Positions 45,908-54,044 of a DNA stretch of 64,000 nt are shown piece by piece (the stretch's first letter is position 1; each line of letters starts with the position of its first letter). The stretch covers positions 50,416 to 114,415 of the forward strand of contig PBSL01000025.1 of NCBI GenBank assembly GCA_002726205.1, given 5' to 3'. This DNA comes from Planctomycetaceae bacterium. Its GTDB lineage: Bacteria; Planctomycetota; Planctomycetia; Planctomycetales; Planctomycetaceae. The position numbers and the translations under genes are program-made. Below the pieces are notes generated by a model. The model was not told the origin of the DNA. It made no database searches and saw only the letters and a list, made by a program, of their open reading frames with translations.

Positions 45908-45937
45908 AGTCTACCACCGCCGTTTTGAAAGTGTCAA
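45908..45937 (-). promoter_or_regulatory. Promoter of the ASPIC/UnbV-TPR operon, leaderless
   Basis: On the minus strand, consensus -35 TTGACA (45937-45932), an 18-base spacer and -10 TAGACT (45913-45908) precede the ATG at 45901 by exactly 6 bases. The expected transcription start falls on the A of the ATG, so the mRNA should have no leader; no ribosome-binding site is present. Confidence 0.6.
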
Positions 45938-45943
45938 AACGGC
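45919..45943. promoter_or_regulatory. Inverted repeat overlapping the -35 element
   Basis: A perfect 10-base inverted repeat, GCCGTTTTGA (45919-45928) and TCAAAACGGC (45934-45943), with a 5-base centre covers the -35 hexamer of the ASPIC/UnbV promoter. It may be an operator. As a hairpin it could also act as the terminator of the upstream aldolase gene, but no T-run follows it. Confidence 0.55.
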
Positions 45944-45969
45944 TGGAAACGGTCTGCAGACAGTCGAGG

Positions 45970-46740
45970 TCATTCGCTTTCGAGATCCTCGAAATGCGAA
46001 ACGCATTCCTGCAGGTGCGTCAGCACAGCACCGAAATCACCACCGTGGGCAAGCAGACGGGCCCCCTGGCCGTGCAGTTCACCAAGCAGCTCGGTACCGG
46101 CGGGCCGGCCCCAGGCCTTGCCATGTGCCGCGGCCGCGGCCGCGACTTTTTTCGTGGCTTCTTCGAGAGTCATTGCATCGGGACCGGCGTGAGCCAGGCG
46201 AATGCCCAGGTCACCGGGTCCCAGGAAGATGCCATCGATCCCCTCGATCGCCGCGATCGCGTCGGCATTTTCTACCGCCTCGGGTGTCTCGATCTGGACG
46301 ATCAGGAAGGTCTCCTGATTGACCTCCTTGATGTACTCGAGATGATCGGGCAGTGAGAAATCACAGTCGAGACCGGCAGCGTCGATGCCGCGGTTTCCGA
46401 TCGGAGGAAACTTGACCGCCTGGACCAGCTCGGTGGCCTGCGCGACCGTCGAGACGTGTGGGATCATCAGGCCGGTCGCCCCGTCTTCCAGGTAGCGGTA
46501 CAGCTTCGTCTTCTCGGTGGTCGGCGCACGCAACATGCAGTCGATGTCGTAAAGATGAAACAGGGCCAGCAACGACTGCACCTCGCGGTCGCCCATGTTC
46601 CGGTGCTCCAGGTCCAGCCAGATGCAATCGAAACCGAAATGAGCGGCATGGCGGATAAAGGCTGGGATGAAGTGGCCCAGCCCGCAGATCCGCACGATCT
46701 CGTTGTTGGCCAACTTGGCGCGGGTCCGGCTGCGTCGCAT
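45970..46740 (-). CDS. HpcH/HpaI family aldolase
   Basis: 256 aa, class II metal-dependent aldolase of the (beta/alpha)8 citrate-lyase-beta type. Typical features: FDCIWLDLEHRNMG (base His/Glu region), LRAPTTEKTKLYRYLEDGATGLMIPHVST, the metal Glu in VQIETPEAVENADAIAAIEGIDGIFLGPGDLG, and the conserved Gly-Pro-Gly-Asp. Members cleave or form 2-keto-3-deoxy acids (HpaI, GarL, RhmA); the exact substrate is not clear. GGGGAAA precedes the ATG. It lies 68 bases upstream of the ASPIC/UnbV gene, but an independent promoter sits between them. Confidence 0.88.
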   Translation of the reverse strand: MRRSRTRAKLANNEIVRICGLGHFIPAFIRHAAHFGFDCIWLDLEHRNMGDREVQSLLALFHLYDIDCMLRAPTTEKTKLYRYLEDGATGLMIPHVSTVAQATELVQAVKFPPIGNRGIDAAGLDCDFSLPDHLEYIKEVNQETFLIVQIETPEAVENADAIAAIEGIDGIFLGPGDLGIRLAHAGPDAMTLEEATKKVAAAAAAHGKAWGRPAGTELLGELHGQGARLLAHGGDFGAVLTHLQECVSHFEDLESE

Positions 46741-46941
46741 GGATTTCCCCGTGTACTGCGAAGAACGGCGGTTTGGGATCGGTCGAAAGTCCGCCCGACG
46801 CTAGCGGTTGGTCCGGGGACATGCAAACCCATGCCAGCGGAGATCACGTTGCACGGACCCCGGGTTTGTGTCATCGTAGAGTCAGGTGGAACCGGGGAAG
46901 GCGATCATCCAGCCGCGGGCCGACGGACAGGGGACCCGAAA

Positions 46942-48888
46942 ATGCAGAGCAAGCGAAACCTGTCGTCGTTCTTGTTCTCGGTCGGCGTGCACGTGGCCGT
47001 GCTGGCCGTGCTGGGCGTCCTGCAGGCGACAATCGTGCTCGGCGATGCGGCAGCGATCATCGAGACGATCATGGCGCCCGAGGAACGTGATCGCGAGGAA
47101 TTCGAGAAGGAACTTGACGACTCGCAGGAAATCGCCGAGACGATGAACTTCACGGCGGGCAGCATCCAGTCGACGCAGGTCGGTGGATCCAGTGCACCGC
47201 TTGCTCAACAGACCAAGGTCGAAATCGACAACGTCATCGACGAACCCGACGTCGAGATCAAGATTTCCGATACGAACCTGCCCGGATTGGACCAGTTGGG
47301 AGAGGACCTGGGCGAGTCGGAGGTCACCGGTGAGGTCGGGGCGTTGGTCGAAGGCTATGGTCCGGCCCTGGACAGACTGACCCAGGAATTGCTGCGGCTG
47401 ATTCGTACTCAAAAAGTACTGGCCGTCTGGATGTTCGATGAATCCGAGAGCATGAAGGACGACCAGGAAGAGCTCAAAGGCAGGCTGCACCGGGTCTACG
47501 AGGAACTGGACCTGGTCAAGGACGACGCCGCAAAGCTCAATGGTCGACGCAAGTCAAGAAGCGGCCGGGACGATGATGCCCTGTTGACGGCGATCACGAG
47601 TTTCGGAGCGGGTTTCCGCGTTCACACGCCGAAACCAACCAACGATCCACGGCAGATCATGCGGGCTATCGATCGGATTCCGATCGACCGCACCGGCAAA
47701 GAGAACATGTGCGCGGCGATACTGTTGGCGTTGAAAAAGTACGGCAAGATGGCCGGCAGCCGAAAAGTCTGTCTGATCATCGTCAGCGACGAGTCAGGCG
47801 ATGACGGCGACCCGTACCTGCCACCGGGTGTCGATCGGGTCGAGGATGCGTTGTCCGCCCTGCGATCTCACCGCAGCCCGGCCTATATCCTCGGTCGCGA
47901 ATCCGTGTTCGGCAACTTCTACGCCTATGTTCGCTGGCGGCACCCCCAGACCGGCCGCATTCACCGGCTGCCGATTCGGCGTGGTCCCGAGGCCCCCTCG
48001 GCCGAGCAACTGCTCTACGACGGATTCCGCCGCCGCTTCGATTCTCACATGAGCGGCTTTGGCCCCTACGAACAGGTTCGGCTTGTCCGTGATTCTGGCG
48101 GGATCTTCTTCCAGTTGCCGCACGAGGAAGAAAACCTCAACGACTTCAAGAGGAAGCAGTTTGCGGCTCTGACAATGAGAGAGTACCTGCCCAACCTTGA
48201 ATCGAGGCGTGAGTACGTCGGGGAAGTCTCAAAGAGCCGTTTCCGGATCGCGATCCGCGAGGCGATCGCAATGCTCAACCCGTTTGCTCCGCAGAACAAG
48301 GCGCTCGAGATTCCCGAGAACGAGCAATTTGTTGTCGATCCCGTGCAGTCGACGACAAAGGTGATTGCCCGAATCCAGCAGATTGCCAAGGTGCTGCAGG
48401 TGATGGCCCTGGCCCATCAGAAACTCGAGGCCGTGCGACCGCTGCGCGAAGCCGAACCGTCGCTGCGGTGGCGAGCCAACTACGATCTGATGCACTCGCA
48501 GTTGATGGCCTACCGTGTCCGGCTCTTCGAATACGGGATCGCCCTGGGCCGCTTCGGCAAGAACATGCCACGTCTGATCCCCACCGCCAACCCGCCTCAC
48601 AACCGCTGGGAAATTCGCCACGGTTCCAACAAGCTGATCATGCCCGATGCCGCCCAGGAAAAGGCGCTTGGCGTCACGGCCGACCAGTTGCGACAATTCC
48701 ACCGCCAGGCACTGCGGCAACTCGTCAGTGTCCAGGAAACGCATGCCGGTACCCCGTGGGCGATGCGGGCCGAGTGGGAAACAACCCGGCAGTTCGGCGC
48801 AACGTTTCGGAGTTGGTACCAGCCGCCGCCCAAGCCGCGGCCCAAGACGCCCAACAAACCCAAGCCGATTCCGGTACCCAATCTCTAG
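46942..48888 (+). CDS. Membrane-anchored VWA-domain protein
   Basis: 648 aa. One N-terminal membrane helix (FLFSVGVHVAVLAVLGVLQATIVLG) is followed by an acidic, disordered region (EERDREEFEKELDDSQE). The VWA-like domain (about 165-350) begins LAVWMFDESESMKDD; DxSxS is intact (Asp-Glu-Ser-Glu-Ser), so the metal site is probably functional. MCAAILLALKKYGKM and KVCLIIVSDESGDDGDPYLPP fit the rest of the domain. The C-terminal ~280 residues are helical and end in a Pro/Lys tail (PPPKPRPKTPNKPKPIP). AGGGGA lies 8 bases before the ATG. Function is unknown; the VWA likely binds a partner outside the membrane. Confidence 0.8.
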   Translation: MQSKRNLSSFLFSVGVHVAVLAVLGVLQATIVLGDAAAIIETIMAPEERDREEFEKELDDSQEIAETMNFTAGSIQSTQVGGSSAPLAQQTKVEIDNVIDEPDVEIKISDTNLPGLDQLGEDLGESEVTGEVGALVEGYGPALDRLTQELLRLIRTQKVLAVWMFDESESMKDDQEELKGRLHRVYEELDLVKDDAAKLNGRRKSRSGRDDDALLTAITSFGAGFRVHTPKPTNDPRQIMRAIDRIPIDRTGKENMCAAILLALKKYGKMAGSRKVCLIIVSDESGDDGDPYLPPGVDRVEDALSALRSHRSPAYILGRESVFGNFYAYVRWRHPQTGRIHRLPIRRGPEAPSAEQLLYDGFRRRFDSHMSGFGPYEQVRLVRDSGGIFFQLPHEEENLNDFKRKQFAALTMREYLPNLESRREYVGEVSKSRFRIAIREAIAMLNPFAPQNKALEIPENEQFVVDPVQSTTKVIARIQQIAKVLQVMALAHQKLEAVRPLREAEPSLRWRANYDLMHSQLMAYRVRLFEYGIALGRFGKNMPRLIPTANPPHNRWEIRHGSNKLIMPDAAQEKALGVTADQLRQFHRQALRQLVSVQETHAGTPWAMRAEWETTRQFGATFRSWYQPPPKPRPKTPNKPKPIPVPNL

Positions 48889-48916
48889 ACGGACACGTCG
48901 CCAGACGGCCCCCCGG

Positions 48917-50191
48917 CTAGGGTGCGACCACCGGCAGGACGTAGGGCCCCTTGGGGATGACGGCGATACGGGCATCCTCTCCGAACTCCACCAGTGCCTC
49001 GGCCACGGCTGTCTCGACCGAATCGGCCGTTTCCACGAACAACTCCGACAGCCGACCGGCCGGTAGTCCGTCACTGACATAGGTCACGCGGGCCTTGCGC
49101 AACACCTTGGCCAGTTCCTCGAGCTGCCACTGGTCCATCACGAAGTAGTCCTTGCCGAGGATGCGTTCCATGAAGACCTCGAGGCTCGGATTCTCTTCGA
49201 AAAGCTGTTGAAACTCGGCGCTGCCGACTCCCTCGGACAGGCTCGCCGCGATGATGATCCGCCCCCCCTGTTTGACGATCGGCAGGGCACCGATCAGCCC
49301 CTTGACCGACTGGTAGAAGGTCGTGTCGAGCGGGTAACCCGCCGAACTGGTGACGACCACGTCGCACGGCTCGGAGACCTCGGCCTTGACCACCGTCTCC
49401 ATGAATCGCACGCCCTCGAGAAAGGCCTCGACCATATCCCCGGCCACGACGCTGGTGACGCGACGCTCGGCATCGAGGGTGACATTCACGATGAAATCGC
49501 ACCCGGCCATCCTTCCGATCGCGGTGTTCTCTTCGTGAACGGGGTTCCCCTCCAGCAAGCCACAATCGGCCCGGGGATGCTCGATGAAATCCGGCCCGTG
49601 CCAGACCTTCACCGTTTCCAGTGCCGCCAGCCCGGGACAGATCAGCTTTCGTCCACCGGAATAACCGGCCATCAGGTGCGGCTCGATCAGGCCGGTCGTG
49701 ATCTTCAGGTCGGCAGCGACGTAGCGGCTGTCGATCCAGGCCGGCACGCCTCGCGGCGATTCGCCCAGGTACGTGTGTTCCTCGAGTACCGGGCCATGGT
49801 GATTCTCGATCCGGTAATTCGCCGCGATCTCCTCGCCGACCAGCTCGTCCAGTTCCGGCCCCTCGTTGGGCCGATGCATGCCGGTGGCGACCAGGATCAG
49901 GATCTGCTCGCGGGCGATTCCAGCCGCCTCGAGCGTCGGCAGCAGGCATTCGAGGATCAGGCGATTGGGCACCGGACGGGTGATGTCACAAATCGCAATA
50001 CAGGCATCCCTGCGGCCGGCGGCCAACTGCGACAACGGCAGGCTGCCGCTGGGGTTGGCCACCACGTCGGCGATCGCCGCCGCCGGATCGGCCAGCGGTT
50101 CGGCCGGGCGAATGGCCAGGGGCCCCACCACGTTCCCGGCGGGCAGTTCGACTTCAAGCCCGGTCTTGCCGTAATCCAGTGTCACTCGCAT
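48917..50191 (-). CDS. larA: Nickel-dependent lactate racemase family protein LarA
   Basis: 424 aa. The residues that matter in Lactobacillus plantarum LarA align with a constant offset of about two or three: Asp69 and Arg72 in CDITRPVP, His106 in TGMHRP, His172 in [13 protein letters not shown], Lys182 (the lysine that carries the nickel-pincer cofactor) and His198 in KVWHGPD. An intact site implies use of the NPN cofactor. Substrates in this family include lactate and other 2-hydroxy acids, so lactate is not certain. No larB, larC or larE is present in this window, so the cofactor would come from genes elsewhere. Confidence 0.9.
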   Translation of the reverse strand: MRVTLDYGKTGLEVELPAGNVVGPLAIRPAEPLADPAAAIADVVANPSGSLPLSQLAAGRRDACIAICDITRPVPNRLILECLLPTLEAAGIAREQILILVATGMHRPNEGPELDELVGEEIAANYRIENHHGPVLEEHTYLGESPRGVPAWIDSRYVAADLKITTGLIEPHLMAGYSGGRKLICPGLAALETVKVWHGPDFIEHPRADCGLLEGNPVHEENTAIGRMAGCDFIVNVTLDAERRVTSVVAGDMVEAFLEGVRFMETVVKAEVSEPCDVVVTSSAGYPLDTTFYQSVKGLIGALPIVKQGGRIIIAASLSEGVGSAEFQQLFEENPSLEVFMERILGKDYFVMDQWQLEELAKVLRKARVTYVSDGLPAGRLSELFVETADSVETAVAEALVEFGEDARIAVIPKGPYVLPVVAP

Positions 50192-50280
50192 CGTCGTTCG
50201 TCTCGCCGAAAAAGGCTGTCGCCACCCGACAGGCCCGGTCCAGTCCTGCCAAAAAGATCACCCCGGCCCAACATAACCAA

Positions 50281-50721
50281 TCAGGGATCGAGGGTCGATT
50301 CTCTCTCACCGAAGAGCGTCAGGATGAGCCGTCGCTCGGAGGCGTGGTTGCGGTGTTCGACCAGGTAGATCCCCTGCCAGGTCCCCAGGCACAGCCGTCC
50401 ACTCGACACGGGAATCGAGAGCGAGCAGCCCAGCAGCGAGCTCTTGACGTGAGCCGGCATGTCGTCGGGTCCTTCCAACGTGTGACGATACGGGAAATCC
50501 TCGGGCGCGATCGCGTCGAGCGAGGCTTCAAGATCCCGGGGAACGTCGTGATCGGCGTTCTCGTTGATCGACAGCGATGCCGAGGTGTGCTGAATGAACA
50601 CATGCAACAGCCCGACGGCAGTCTCTGCCAGTTCGGGAATCGCGGCGACCACCTCGTCGGTCACCAGGTGCCAGCCCCGGTCTCGCTGAGGCAATTTCAA
50701 TTGTCGCTGAGACCAGCTCAT
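50281..50721 (-). CDS. YjbQ/UPF0047 family protein (secondary thiamine-phosphate synthase activity)
   Basis: 146 aa, typical family length. Conserved motifs: HTSASLSINENADHDVPRDLE, YRHTLEGPDDMPAHVKSSLLG and the strand pair LCLGTWQGIYLVEHRNHASERRLILT. Escherichia coli YjbQ has weak thiamine-phosphate synthase activity in vitro; the true role is uncertain. The start overlaps the aroC stop by one base (TGATG), so it is probably translated with aroC. Confidence 0.9.
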   Translation of the reverse strand: MSWSQRQLKLPQRDRGWHLVTDEVVAAIPELAETAVGLLHVFIQHTSASLSINENADHDVPRDLEASLDAIAPEDFPYRHTLEGPDDMPAHVKSSLLGCSLSIPVSSGRLCLGTWQGIYLVEHRNHASERRLILTLFGERESTLDP

Positions 50722-51857
50722 CAGTTCTCACCCTCGACTCCCGGCGCTGACAATCCCGTCTGTCCCCGCCATCTCAGGAAGTGGTCGGCCAGGACGATCG
50801 CCACCATCGCCTCGGCCATCGGAACAAACCGGGGCAGCACACAGGGATCGTGGCGACCCGTCGTCTGGATCGTCGTCGGTTCACCGGAAACAGTCACTGT
50901 CTGCTGAGGAATCGGCAGGCTGCTGGTCGGTTTGACCGCCGCCCGCAAGACCAGCGGCATGCCGGTCGTAATCCCCCCCAGTATGCCCCCGTGGCGATTG
51001 CTGCCGGTCTCGATCTTGCCGGAGACGCCGGCGGTGAAGTGATCGTTGTGTTCGCTGCCTCTCATCGTCGCACACGCAAAGCCGGCACCATACTCGACAC
51101 CCAAGACGGCCGGCAGGCTCAACAGTGCCTTGCCGAGGTCGGCCTTGATCTTGTCAAAGACGGGTTCACCCAGCCCCGCCGGCACACCGGTCACCGCGAT
51201 TTCGGCGACGCCTCCCACCGAATCACCCTGTTTCTGGACCGACTCGATCAACGTCACCATCTCTTCAGCGGCGAGATGGTCCGGGCAGCGGACCATGTTC
51301 GGTCGGCCATCGTCGAACAATTCGACTTTGGACGGATCGACGGCGGCCGGATCGGAAATCTCGGCGATCACGTCACCGACCTGGACGACGTAGCCGACCA
51401 CGCGACCTCCGAAGGCCTCGGCCAGCAACCGTTTGGCAACCACGCCGGCAGCCACTCGCACCGAGGTTTCACGGGCGCTGGAACGTCCACCGCCTCGATG
51501 GTCTCGAAACCCGAACTTCGCGTCGTAGCTGAAGTCAGCGTGCCCGGGACGATACTTGTCCTTGATCTCGCTGTAATCCTGGCTGCGATGGTCACTGTTG
51601 CGGATCAGGATTGCCAGGCTGGTCCCGGTCGTACGTCCCTCGAAGACACCGGCGAGAATCTCGGGTTCATCGGCTTCCTTCCGCTGCGTTACGATCTGAC
51701 TCTGACCGGGGCGACGCCGTTGAAGATCAGCGCGCAGATCCTCGACCGAGAGCGGTAGCCCGGGGGGCACGCCGTCGATGATCACGACGTTGCCCGGCCC
51801 GTGACTCTCTCCCGCGGTGGTGATCCGAAAGGCCTGTCCAAATGAGTTGCCGGTCAT
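50721..51857 (-). CDS. aroC: Chorismate synthase
   Basis: 378 aa. It makes chorismate from 5-enolpyruvylshikimate-3-phosphate using reduced FMN. Signature regions: GESHGPGNVVIIDGVPPGLPL, RRRPGQSQIVTQRKEADEPEILAGVFEG, RPGHADFSYDAKFGFRDHRGGGRSSARET and GILGGITTGMPLVLRAAVKPTSS. The ATG at 51857 starts the conserved N-terminus; longer forms upstream have no similarity. There is no Shine-Dalgarno, and TACAAT lies 6 bases before the ATG, suggesting a leaderless start. It is divergent from the aminotransferase at 52150. Confidence 0.95.
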   Translation of the reverse strand: MTGNSFGQAFRITTAGESHGPGNVVIIDGVPPGLPLSVEDLRADLQRRRPGQSQIVTQRKEADEPEILAGVFEGRTTGTSLAILIRNSDHRSQDYSEIKDKYRPGHADFSYDAKFGFRDHRGGGRSSARETSVRVAAGVVAKRLLAEAFGGRVVGYVVQVGDVIAEISDPAAVDPSKVELFDDGRPNMVRCPDHLAAEEMVTLIESVQKQGDSVGGVAEIAVTGVPAGLGEPVFDKIKADLGKALLSLPAVLGVEYGAGFACATMRGSEHNDHFTAGVSGKIETGSNRHGGILGGITTGMPLVLRAAVKPTSSLPIPQQTVTVSGEPTTIQTTGRHDPCVLPRFVPMAEAMVAIVLADHFLRWRGQTGLSAPGVEGEN

Positions 51858-52149
51858 ACCGAGATTGTAATCGACAGCAGCGGATCCCGGGTCGGAGTCG
51901 GCCGTCCAGGTCCCGAGCCGTCCCGATCCCGCCTGCGGCAGGTCCAACAATCGGTACAATCGGTTCAGTTGTTTCACCATCCTGGCCCTCCCGGCCAGTC
52001 AAACTCCGACGGAGGTTTCCACGCGGCGAGTGGACTTCAGACATTAACAACGGGACCGCCGACAAGCCGGAGATTCCGGTGGGTTGACGATCGCCGGTTC
52101 CGGCAGAACAATCGCTCACCGATACGGTTTCAATCAGCGGGACAATCCG

Positions 52150-53340
52150 ATGTTCAATCAACTCGAAGCCGCTCCCCCCGATGCGATCCTCGGTTTGAAC
52201 GAGGCATTTGGCCGGGACGCGCGGCCGGAGAAAATCAACCTGACCACGGGAGTCTACAAGAATGCCCACGGCCAGACGCCGGTCCTCTCGTGCGTGAAAG
52301 AAGCCGAGCGTCGCCTGCTCGAAAGTGAAGCCTCGAAGGGTTACCTGGGCATCGACGGGCTGCCGGAATTTTCCGGGCGTGTCCGCGAGTTGATCTTCGG
52401 AGCCGATCACGAGATCACCGTCAGCGGTCGCGCAACCTCGATCCAGGCCCCCGGAGGGACCGGGGCGCTGCGTGTGGCGGCCGAGTTTCTGGGAAAGGCC
52501 TTTCCCGGAGTGACGATCTGGTGCAGCCAACCGACCTGGCCAAACCATCCCGCGATCTTCCAGGCAGCTGGTGTCGAGGTGGCCGAATACGGGTACTTCG
52601 ATGAAACAACCAACGGGCTGAACTTCGCTTCGATGCTCGACGGCCTGGCCGCGATCCCCGCCGGCGACGTTGTCTGCCTGCACGCCTGCTGCCACAACCC
52701 CACCGGTGTCGATCCGACGGCCCAGCAATGGGAACAGGTGGCCGAGATCATCGAGAGTCGCGACCTGTTGCCACTGGTCGATTTTGCCTACCAGGGCTTC
52801 GGCGACGGCCTCGAAGAAGACGCGACGGGACTGCGGACCCTGGCACGACCGGGCCGTCGCCTGCTGGTGGCCAGTAGTTTTTCGAAGAATTTCGGGCTGT
52901 ATCGGGAACGCGTGGGAGCATTGACCGTGGTCACCGGTGATGCTGACACGGCCGGCATCGTGCTCAGCCGTTTGAAGCAGACCATCCGCGCCAACTACTC
53001 GAATCCTCCGGCCCACGGGGCCGGTGTCGTGACGACGATCCTCGATGACGACCTGCTCCGCAAGGAGTGGCAAACCGAATTGAATGGGATGCGAGAACGG
53101 ATCAACGACATGCGTCAACGGCTTGCGACCGGACTCGCCGCGGCGGCACCTGATCACGACTTCACCAACGTGGGCACGCAGCGAGGCATGTTCAGTTTCT
53201 CGGGACTCTCGCCCGCGCAGGTTGATCGACTGCGAGAAGAACACGCCGTCTACCTGGTACGAAACGGTCGCATGAACGTCGCCGGGGTGACCGAGGAGAA
53301 CATCGGCCGCCTCTGCGAGTCGATCGCGACGATTCTCTGA
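52150..53340 (+). CDS. aspC: Class I aminotransferase (aspartate/aromatic type)
   Basis: 396 aa, exactly the usual length of AspC/TyrB. The PLP lysine lies in SSFSKNFGLYRERVGAL. Also present are ITLTTGVYKN-like NLTTGVYKN, QAPGGTGALRVAAEFL, WCSQPTWPNHPAIF, LHACCHNPTGVDPTAQQW (Asp/Asn PLP contacts) and the C-terminal Arg in VYLVRNGRMNVAGV. It transfers amino groups between aspartate or aromatic amino acids and 2-oxoglutarate. The ATG at 52150 gives the family start; it is divergent from aroC, which could relate it to aromatic amino-acid synthesis. Confidence 0.9.
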   Translation: MFNQLEAAPPDAILGLNEAFGRDARPEKINLTTGVYKNAHGQTPVLSCVKEAERRLLESEASKGYLGIDGLPEFSGRVRELIFGADHEITVSGRATSIQAPGGTGALRVAAEFLGKAFPGVTIWCSQPTWPNHPAIFQAAGVEVAEYGYFDETTNGLNFASMLDGLAAIPAGDVVCLHACCHNPTGVDPTAQQWEQVAEIIESRDLLPLVDFAYQGFGDGLEEDATGLRTLARPGRRLLVASSFSKNFGLYRERVGALTVVTGDADTAGIVLSRLKQTIRANYSNPPAHGAGVVTTILDDDLLRKEWQTELNGMRERINDMRQRLATGLAAAAPDHDFTNVGTQRGMFSFSGLSPAQVDRLREEHAVYLVRNGRMNVAGVTEENIGRLCESIATIL

Positions 53341-53437
53341 CTCTCCAAGCTTCGATCCAACAGATAAAGAATGTTGATTCGATTGGCCGAACAGTCAACA
53401 ATGTCGGCTTGCCCCTGGTTTCTTCACGGACGTGTTG

Positions 53438-54037
53438 ATGACGTACGCCCGGTTTCGGATCACATCCCGATGGCTCCGCCGCACGTCGGCCGCGATGATC
53501 TTCGGATTGATGGTCCTGGGCGGCGGTGGAATAACGGCCGAAAACACTCTCGACTCGGGACGTGCCGTGGGACAACCGATCCCCTCGTTCTACGTTCGCG
53601 CCGTCACCGGGCCGCTCCGCAACAAGTCGGTCTGCTATGTCTGCCGCAACGGCAATCGCCCCTGCGTGATGGTCATCTTCCGTGACCTCGAACCGGGCCT
53701 GACCGAGTTGCTCAAGCAGATCGACAAGGTGGTCGATCGCAACCGGGCGGTGGGGCTAAGGAGTTTCGGTGTGCTGATTTCGAAGCAGCCCGCCAAGGCA
53801 ATTTCGAGGCTGCAGACACTGGCCTTCGACAGGAAAATCACGCTCCCACTGACGGTCACCACCGATGCGGTGTCGACACCGTCGTGTCAGAAGATTCACC
53901 CCCAGGCCGCTGTTACCGTAGTGTTGTACCATCGCCAACGCGTCGTCGGTCGCTTCGCCTTTCGCTCGAAAGAGTTGAAGACGACCGGGACGAAGAACGT
54001 TCTGGCCGGTATCCGACGACTGCTCGGCGAGTCCTGA
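53438..54037 (+). CDS. Exported thioredoxin-fold-like protein with CXXC, function unknown
   Basis: 199 aa. A membrane/signal segment (MIFGLMVLGGGGI) is followed by VGQPIPSFYVRAVTGP, which resembles the first strand of redoxin-type proteins, and by CYVC-x6-C: a CXXC pair with a third Cys seven residues later in VCRNGNRPCVMVIF. A fourth Cys is in STPSCQKIH. The strand VMVIFRD and the C-terminal VTVVLYHRQRVVGRFAF fit a thioredoxin-like core, but the CXXC lies ahead of the strand where the active site is usually at a helix start. ATG 53438 is chosen; GTG 53432 is possible. The MFS gene begins 7 bases downstream. Confidence 0.65.
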   Translation: MTYARFRITSRWLRRTSAAMIFGLMVLGGGGITAENTLDSGRAVGQPIPSFYVRAVTGPLRNKSVCYVCRNGNRPCVMVIFRDLEPGLTELLKQIDKVVDRNRAVGLRSFGVLISKQPAKAISRLQTLAFDRKITLPLTVTTDAVSTPSCQKIHPQAAVTVVLYHRQRVVGRFAFRSKELKTTGTKNVLAGIRRLLGES

Positions 54038-54044
54038 ACTGACA

